Of a DNA stretch of 64,000 nucleotides, positions 38,901 to 47,900 are shown piece after piece. Every line of letters begins with the position of its first letter. Positions within the stretch are counted from its first letter, which is position 1. The stretch is taken from positions 89,879 to 153,878 of the forward strand of contig VSDK01001933.1 in NCBI GenBank assembly GCA_009767595.1. The letters run 5' to 3'. The position numbers and the translations under genes are program-made. The DNA is from Symbiodinium kawagutii (Eukaryota; Sar; Dinophyceae; Suessiales; Symbiodiniaceae). The notes under the pieces were generated by a model that saw nothing but the letters and a program-made list of their open reading frames with translations, ran no database searches and was not told where the DNA came from.

Positions 38901-41900
38901 AAAATCGCAGAAAGTCACAGCAATATTCAAGTGCGATAGTTGCCGATTTCTGCTGTGGCTCTTGGCGGGGTGTTGAAAGATGTTGCCATACATTTTTGGG
39001 ATCAGTGGGAAACTGTTTTCAGCGTAATGTTTCAAGGTCAGGCAGGTCCAACAGATCCTTCCTTGCCATAACCATCCAAGTATACCTCTGCTTGGCATAG
39101 TTCTCCCACCTCAAAATGATTGGGGAAACAACTCTTGAATGGAAAGGCCTATGAATACACTTGAATCACCATTTTGATGTTGTTCCTTTGTCTTTGCAGG
39201 GTACAGTACTATCTCTATTAGTGAAGTGTACAGATGTCACTCATGGTACCTCACATAGCCACCAGACCATACATGCCGAATGAAGGTGTGCACCGCAGGG
39301 CCCTTGAGTTGCTCAAAACCCGAGTTTGGTAGCGGAGCTCAGCTGCGAGTTCCCTACCTCCACGGCGCCTCGCCCGCGTCGTGTGCTCGTTGGCCGCTGC
39401 TTGCGCTGTGCAAGCTGCCGCGTGAGCGCGGCTGGGACTACGCAGATCCAGGAGACCGAGGTTTGCTTTGGTGGCTTGGAACGGTGAGTGGATCCCTTGC
39501 TCTTTGGCATCTAGTTGCTGTTGCTCTACGGTGCCTGCTGCTGCATCCTGGACTTTGGCTACCTCGATCCAGGACGAGCTCATCCTTCTGGACGAGATCT
39601 ACACATCGATCCAGGAGATCGTCTACCGTTGCTGCTGCGTGGCTCGAGGTGGACTCCTTCTTTGTCACTTGCGCTACATCTTTGAAGAGCGCAAGGCATT
39701 GGAGATCGACGAGATGGCGACGAATCCACCTCCGACCAGTGGCACATTGCCTCTCCAAGAATACCGTCGAGACATCCCCCCAGGCTGGACCCCGGGAGAT
39801 CCAAGTTACCCTCTCCGCTCCTACTTCGACAAGCTGCGGTTGTGGTATAGGGTATGCAACTTGGATGACGAGCTGGTTGGACCGATGATGGCCGGTCGTT
39901 TGTACGGCCGCGCAAGCCGTGTGGCGGTGAACCTTCGAGTACCACGACCAGACGGCACCTATGACATTGGGGACTCAGCCTTGATCAGGCTATCTGCGGA
40001 CGAGGTTCGGGACCCCAACACCGGCGACATCATCCAGCATGCAATTCCCAGTGGAGTTCAGCACCTGCTCAATGCGTTGAAGGCCGCCTTTGGACAGCAG
40101 GACCAGGACTTGGCGACGGCGTCATTGGAGAGGTTCTTTAGCCTCTCACGCCACGGCAGCAAGCTCTCCCTCAACGAGTATGCCGTGGAGTTCGACACCA
40201 GGTATGACGAGGCATCGGACCGGGCTGGCTTGAACTTGAACAATGTGGGGAAGTTCTTTCTGTGGTTCAAGCATGCCGGAATCCCATCAAAGACGGTGGA
40301 CGACATCAAGCTGCAGGTGAATGGAGACTACACCAGGTTTGATGATGCCCGAGCACTAGCACTCCGACTATCCCCAAACCGCGAAGCCAATGACCAGGAG
40401 ATCTTTTATGGCGACTACCGTGATGATGGTGGCTTCGATGCGGCGGAGTACTATGACCAGGACTATGACTACGAGAACCCATGGCCGGATGATGGCTATG
40501 ATGACAGGTGGTATGGCTATGCGGATGAGTATGAAGAAGGTGAGTGGATCTGGGAAGAAGATCTTGGTGAAGGAGAAGATGAATGGCAACCTTCAGACCA
40601 GTGGCAAGAGCCTGGCACTGGGACTGGAGATCAGACCACCAATGATGATGGCGGCAACTATGAGACGGACGAGACCTACTACAAAGGAAAAGGAAAAGGC
40701 AGTCATGATGGCTGCTACAACTGCGGAAGCAAGTGGCACCTTGCAAGAGATTGCCCTATGGAGAAAGGCAAGGGCAAGCCATCGAAAGGAAAGAGTCGTG
40801 GCCGGTACCTATGGCGACCACGGTTTGGAAAAGGCATGAGAAAAGGGAAGCCAAGCTTTGGCAAAGGAAAATACCGACCGACATTCGGTCAAGGGAAAGG
40901 AAGAAGTCACTGGTTTTCCACAAGTGCATCCAGTCATCAACAACGACGTGGACTGGACCTGGACGAAGGCATTCCAGATGCTTCGACTTCATCCAGGACT
41001 ATGACAGCTTCGAGCAGAACCTCGGCGATGCACTACACCAAGGACAACAAGACGGAACACCACGTGATTCACACTTCTTCGTCTGAGGAAGACTTCCTTT
41101 CCCGTCGAACGGTTCAGAAGGCCAAGAAAGAGGATGACCCCAATGCTGATGGTCAAGGAGAAACCAAAGTGGAGCAGAAGGACAAGAAGCACCTTGGAGC
41201 CTTCAACTTTGCCATGTTCCACTCCCAGGACATGAAGGATGGCAACTACTTTGCTGTGAAAGGTGAGAAGCGACATGGACTTCTCATTGATCCTGGAGCT
41301 GCCTCAGGACTTGTGGGCAGTGACACTTTACGGCAGCTTCTGGAGCATTGTGTGGAACCCCATGGCAAGTCCTCCGAGGTGAACATCAACTATGACCGCC
41401 AGACACCTGTCAGCGGCATCAGTGGAAACACTGATTCCACTTTGGGTCAGGTGACTTTGCCACTTATGGCTGGTGGCCAACAGATCACCTACACAGCAGA
41501 CGTGCTTGGTGGCGAGGGCTCCTTGTGCCCAGCCTTGGTAGGCAATCCTGCCTTGCGAGAAATGAACGCCACCATCCTGACCAATTGGTTCACCAATGGC
41601 GATGGCATTCTTGTTGTCGGATCACGACAGCCTGAGGACGATGCGACCCACTACAAGATGTTCCGCATCCTGCTGACCGACTCAGGCCACTACATGCTTC
41701 CCACGGACAAGGTGAACCACTCCGCAGTGCAGAGCCAGGACAAGAGAGAGGTCACAGCGTTCTGTGTCCGTGTGGCACAGCAGAGCGCATCAACCTGGCC
41801 AGATGTTCAACCACGAGTGCACCATTGCTTCCTCTCTCGTGTTTCGCAGACAGGAGGTGACCGGTGTGATGGTGATCAGCCCAATGGAGACAAAGTTGGA

Positions 41901-44900
41901 AGGATACCACCAAAGGAAGACCCTTCACCACAACCAGAAGCAGATCCTCCACCAGAACAACCAGTTTCACGGAAGGTTACCATTTTGGAACCTGACAACG
42001 CACCTCTGAAATCAGAAGTGCGACCACTTGAGCACGACGACCCTGCGGACAAGACCATTTTGGCATCAACGGCAACAGCTTGGACATCAGAGCCCTACTA
42101 CAAGGACCACTTTCCAGACGACGTGGATGTGAACAAGTTGAAGAAACGGTATAGAGCCATTCCCGAGGAGTACTACACGACCACAGGCCTTCATCCTGTC
42201 ACTCCCGACAACTTTCATGGATGGTTCAAGAAGGCGAAAGGCAGAGGACTACGATGGCATGCCTGGGAACTGTGCTCAGGCAGTGGCAGACTATCTTTGG
42301 TCCTCCTCATGGCAGGTTTGGTGACTGGATTTCCTGTTGACTACAGGTATGGATGGAATCTATGTGATCCAAGTCACCAACAGATGCTGCGCATGGCCTA
42401 TCATGAGTTTCGACCTGGATATGTTCATGCTGCGATGGACTGCGCCCCATGGTCACAAGCCGGGAACACCAAGGATCCAAGAGATCGCTATGCTGAACGA
42501 ATGCGAGATCGACCTGGTTTGGAGTTTGCGCAGTACATCTTCGAAGAACAAGGTCGACATGGCAGAGGCTATGGATTGGAGCAGCCATGGGGAAGCGCTA
42601 TGTGGCAGCCATTGCCAGAGAATCCGATCCACTTGGATGACATTCCCGGAAACCGGAAGAAGCAACGAGTGGATCAGTGCATGCATGGGGCCATGGACGA
42701 GAACAAGACACCCATTCAGAAAGCCACGGGTCTCGGTTCCAATGTCAAGTGGACCAAAACATCTATGCGCTGTTCTGGACATCGTGGACAAGGACATGCT
42801 CATCTCCAAGGACAAGCTCCCAGTGGCGTGGCTCGCACTGCCATGGCAGCAGTGTATCCAAAGACCATGTGCCAACGGATGAAGCAGGACATCATGACCT
42901 TCCTTATCCAGAAGAATCTGATGAAGATTCCTGCTTGGCCGAGGGACATGATCTACCACACCACTGGCAACTACTATGAGTGCATTCGGTGCCAACTTGG
43001 ACGAGCTTGCCCACGAGACATCCCTCACACCATGATTCCCAGACAGTGTCGACATGGACGTTGGGCTGCTGGAACAGGACCAAATGCTGCTAGTCAGCCT
43101 GCATCTTCAGATCCGGTGAAGGAATGGAAGAAGAAAGCGGACTCCGAACCTCTGGACAAGATCGACATGGAGGACAAGTTGGAGCCGCTGCTGAATCCAC
43201 ACAAGAGAAGGCCATAGGAACTCACACGGACTATCGCCACTGGCTGGATGACCCATTCCAGTTGGCGCTCATCAAGGACATTTTCAAGGAGCACTTCGTG
43301 GTGAGAGGAGTTGCTGTGCAGCTACGTCCTTGGGGTCGTGGCACGGCAGAACCGCAGTTGGCCCTCAAGTCGTCCTATTTCAGGTTGACTATCCGAGGAA
43401 CAGTGAAATCATGCCTCTGGAGGACCTACGGACAATGAGTCATAGCCAGATCAATGACAGCATTGATGAGGACGACTGGATGGTGACCATCTACGGCCAT
43501 GAGGAAGAAGCTGTACCAGCACCTTCGACACCTGCATCAAGACCACGTGCCATTCCGGCACAACCCTCACTACCTCCTCGACAAGATGATCTACTGGCCG
43601 AGCCTGAGACTGTGGATCGACCTGAACAAGATGGAGAACCAGTAGAACCAGCCTATGAACAAGCTGAAGAATTCGAGACGCGACCCCGAGAAGAAATACA
43701 GCCAATGCGACCCAACTACAACCTGAAGATGGTGTTGCGGAAGTTGCCCAAGCTCTACGAGAAGGAGGAGTACCACAAATGTAAGCAGTTGCTTCTTGGA
43801 CTACATGAACGATTGTGGCACTCCCCAATTGGCGACTTTGTGAACCTTCTTCGTCGAGCAGGACTTTCCACTGAGATCCTCAAGCTTGCGGATGAAGCGG
43901 TGAAGTCCTGTGCTGTGTGTCGCAAATATGTGCGGCTTCCAAACAGACCCCAGATGAGAACTGGTGGCGGCAACATCTTCAATGCAGTGGTTCAGATGGA
44001 TTTGTTCAACTGGGAGAATAACTGGTACATGCTCCTTGTGGATGAAGCCACTCGCTTCAAGATGTGCGGCACCATTCCGGGTCAGGAAGCTGAACAGTTG
44101 CTGGCAGTTGTGATGCAACTGTGGGTCTACACCTTTGGACCACCTCAACGGCTGGTGATGGATCAACAGGTCAGTTTGATGGGACATGATGCTGGGAAAG
44201 AGGTTGAACGTCTCAGCATGGAACGATGTCCTCGTGGCACCACAGCTGGACATGGTGCAGAACAGCACACAGGAACTGGAATCGTGGAACGGCACGTGCA
44301 ACTGATGAAGCTCACCATGCTCAAGCTGCGTGCCGAACTTCAACGACAAGGCCTAGGTCCACAAGCTGATGAACTTGGTCGTGAGTCTGCCATGGCTCAG
44401 AACATCACGCTCAACTACAAGGGTGTGACTCCTTCAATGGCAGTGTTTGGAGTGTTGCCTCGGGGATTCTATGACATCGAGTCCGAGGGCATTGCCAGCG
44501 TTGAAGGAGCCAAAGACACAGATGTGACGGTGTTTGAGCGAGCAATGCGGATCAGACAGACGGCTCTAGCACAAGCTCAACAAGCAGTCATCGAAGATCG
44601 AGTAGCTCGTGCCAGTCGAACCCGTCCTCACCAGCTTGACCTTTCACAACTCGTTGCTGGCACCTCGGAAGTTGAGTTCTACCGGGAAGTGAAAGGAGAT
44701 CAAGGTTGGAGAGGTCCGGCATTGTTGCTCAGGATCGATGCCGATGAAGGTGTGGCAGTGATCCAGTACCAAGGGAAACCATACTTGGTAGCACTACGTC
44801 ACATCCGTGCCTTTCGTGGCATCTACCATGTGGAGTTGGCCAATCCGACCACTGAAGAGCACATGGAGAAAATCATGCGCTATGTGGAATCGGTGACGGA

Positions 44901-47900
44901 GTACAAGGTGTACCTCTATGGTTGGATCAAGAAAGCCAAGACGGATCAATGGGTTCGACTTCCCAAGGACAACGACGAGGCCAATCGTGTTCTGGAAAGA
45001 GCAGAGATTGTCTCCAAGGCAATGACCAAGAAGACCTTCCATGGGTGCATGTTTGGACGAGCTCTTCGAACCATGAAACCTCCAAACAACACCACAGGGA
45101 TCCTGATTACCTGGATTCAAGGAGGCAAGAAATATGCTGTGCAACAGCATCTGGCTGACAAACATCTCAAGATGAAGAAGATCACCACGCATCCTCGAGA
45201 AGAAATTTGTATGCTATACTTCTTCTACTACGATTCTCTTGAACCAGGAGAACCACGAGGTGATCTTCGACCAAAGACTTCACAGGCAACAACGTCAGAT
45301 GGAGCGACAACCGAAGAGAAGCAGAACATGGACGTGGATCCTGAGTCCAGGAAGCGAGATGGTCCGGAAACGAGAACCGTGCACTTGGCACCTGAGAAGA
45401 AGCGACAACGTCTCGAGTATCTGCAGAAAGACATCGAGTTCCTCAAGTCATGGTATCAACAGAGCAGCCAGAACTACCTGGTACAATTCGATTTCAACCC
45501 TGATTGGCACCATGGCTATATGATATGATGACTGAGACGGTTCGCAACTTCATGATGAAACATCTGGAGCGTGAGAGAAAGGAGTTCCAGTATCTCTTCC
45601 ACATTGGGTTTTCCTCTTCGCATTCTGCTGTGGCATGTCTGAGGACCGCTCGGATCTATAAGGTGGACGAGGACACATCGAACATCGAAGAGGACAACAT
45701 GGATCCCAAGCTATGGCCACAGATCGAAGAGGCGGACAAGAACGAGATCAAGCAGTTTGTGGAAGAAGGAGCTTTCCGTCCAATTCATCGTTTCCAGATG
45801 ACTGATGAGATGATCAAGATCGATGCCAAGTGGGTCAGGAAATGGAAACGCATGCCCAACAAAGAGCTGAAGGTGAAAAGCCGACTTTGTGCTCGCGGTT
45901 GTCTGGATCAGCAAAAGGCTTTGCTCACAACACGGAGCACTACGGCAACCAGATTGTCACAACGCATTCTGGTTTCCCAAGCAGCTCGGAAGAAAGGTAA
46001 GACTATGGAGTCATGGGACATAGGTGGAGCCTTCTTGAAAGGCATGGACTTCAAGGCGATTCAGAAGGCCTTGCAGAAGAAAGGACTGTCAAGTCCAAAT
46101 CGGAAAGTTATCCTCTTTCCACCTTTGAATGTCTGGCGGCATCTTCAAGCTCTGTCAGACGTGTTCAAGATCCCGGATCACTCCCTGGCCGAGTACGGAC
46201 TTCTCTGCATCAAGCCAGTCTACGGTTTGAATGACGCTCCATTGGCATGGCAACTGACGTTACACGACTTTGTGGAGACAGACCTGAAGGCAACTCGGTC
46301 ACACATGGATGAGAACTGTTTCTACTGGAAGACCGAGAACAAGGACAAGTTGGACACCTTCGACAACATGAACGCCATGATGACAACCCACGTGGATGAT
46401 CTGGCAATCATGGCAACTCCACAGTGGATGAACGAGCACTATGAGCTGTTTGTTCAACGATTCAAGAAGGTGTCCCGACAGAAGCTCCCTTTCAACCATT
46501 GCGGCTGCGAGTACCGAGAGACAGGTGACGGTTTCTCCATCACTCAGACTGAGTTTTCGGAGAAGATCAAGGATGCACCTATTCCTCAATGTGCTGACGA
46601 CTCGCGGTTGACTCCAGAGGAGACTTCGGACTTCCGTTCCATCTTGGGAGCATTGTTGTGGGTGACGGCGACAAGGTTGGATGTGATCTCAGACGTTTCC
46701 GTCCTACAGTCCAAGGTCACCACAGCAGAGGTCAAGGACATCAAAGCTGCGAATGTGGTGGTTGAGAAAGTGAAGAAGTATGCCGAAGTGGGACTTCAGT
46801 ATCGGCGATTCAAGGCAGATCAGCAACGATTGGTCTGCATCCATGATGCTTCTTCGGCCAGCAAGGGACGACACTACGCACAAGAAGGAGTACTTGTTCT
46901 GCTGGCGGACGATGGATGGCGAGACCACCAGATGGACTACGAGGAGGAGTTCAATGATGACACCGTCAAGCGTCACGGTGGAGTCATGCATGTTCTACAC
47001 TCGCATGGCTCGAAAGCGAAAAGGATCAGCTACAGCACCAGTCATGCGGAAACACTGTCGATGGTCAATGGAGTAGAATCTTCCACGTTGATCACTACCA
47101 GACTGACAGAAATCATGCACCATCTTCAACAGCCAACCATTGCACAACTGATTGACATGCAGGAGGCAGGTAATCCAGGTTTGCCCAATGACTACTACAC
47201 GGACTGCAAGGACTTGTGGGAATTAGCTACAGGACAATCCACCTTGCCACAAGACAAGACACAGCGGCTATACGTTCTTGGAATCAAAGAATGCCGACTC
47301 TCTGGCCGTATTAGGCTCTTCAGCTTAGTTCCCACGCAGTCGATGCTTGCTGACGGCCTGACGAAGCCCATGGAGTCGCCTGAGCTGCTTTATCTGCTTT
47401 CGTGTGGATTGGTTCGAATCTTCGGCACTGCTGGTCATCCTGTGACATCGAGGGTGATGCCGACGATCCATGACATTGAAGAGAGCGACCTTATGAAGAA
47501 TGACATGGAGATCCTTCAGAACACCAAGAAGGAGAAGGTGCGGGCTTCGGCGGCTACGATGCTGCTATCGACTATGCCAACGAAGATTGGCAAGCTGACA
47601 GCTTTGGCCATGATGGTACAACCAGTCAAAGCAACGACTGGACATGAGAAGGAAGAGAACGGACAGATGTTCTTCTACCTCTTGATCACTATGACGGCCA
47701 CTTTGGCCATTGGCATGGAGAAGATGATGAAGGTGTTGCTGAACTATGTGTACGGCAAGATCATGGACTTTCTCTACCCAAACCGACGTATGGTGTATGA
47801 GTATGTCAAAGAGGAACCTCCAGAAGATCATGCACAGAAGAAGCGCAAGGTGAAGGTGGAACCTTTGGATGAAGGTCACATTGACCTTGGCGATGTCGAT

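Noticed and set aside
39188-39203. Splice acceptor TTTGTCTTTGCAG|G just upstream of the copia insertion
   Set aside because: Looks like a good acceptor but no coding text follows before the element, and the restored empty site shows none either.
39280-39888. 202-codon plus-strand frame overlapping the left LTR and Gag start
   Set aside because: Composition-driven open frame with no family features; the Gag frame overlapping it carries the recognisable protein.
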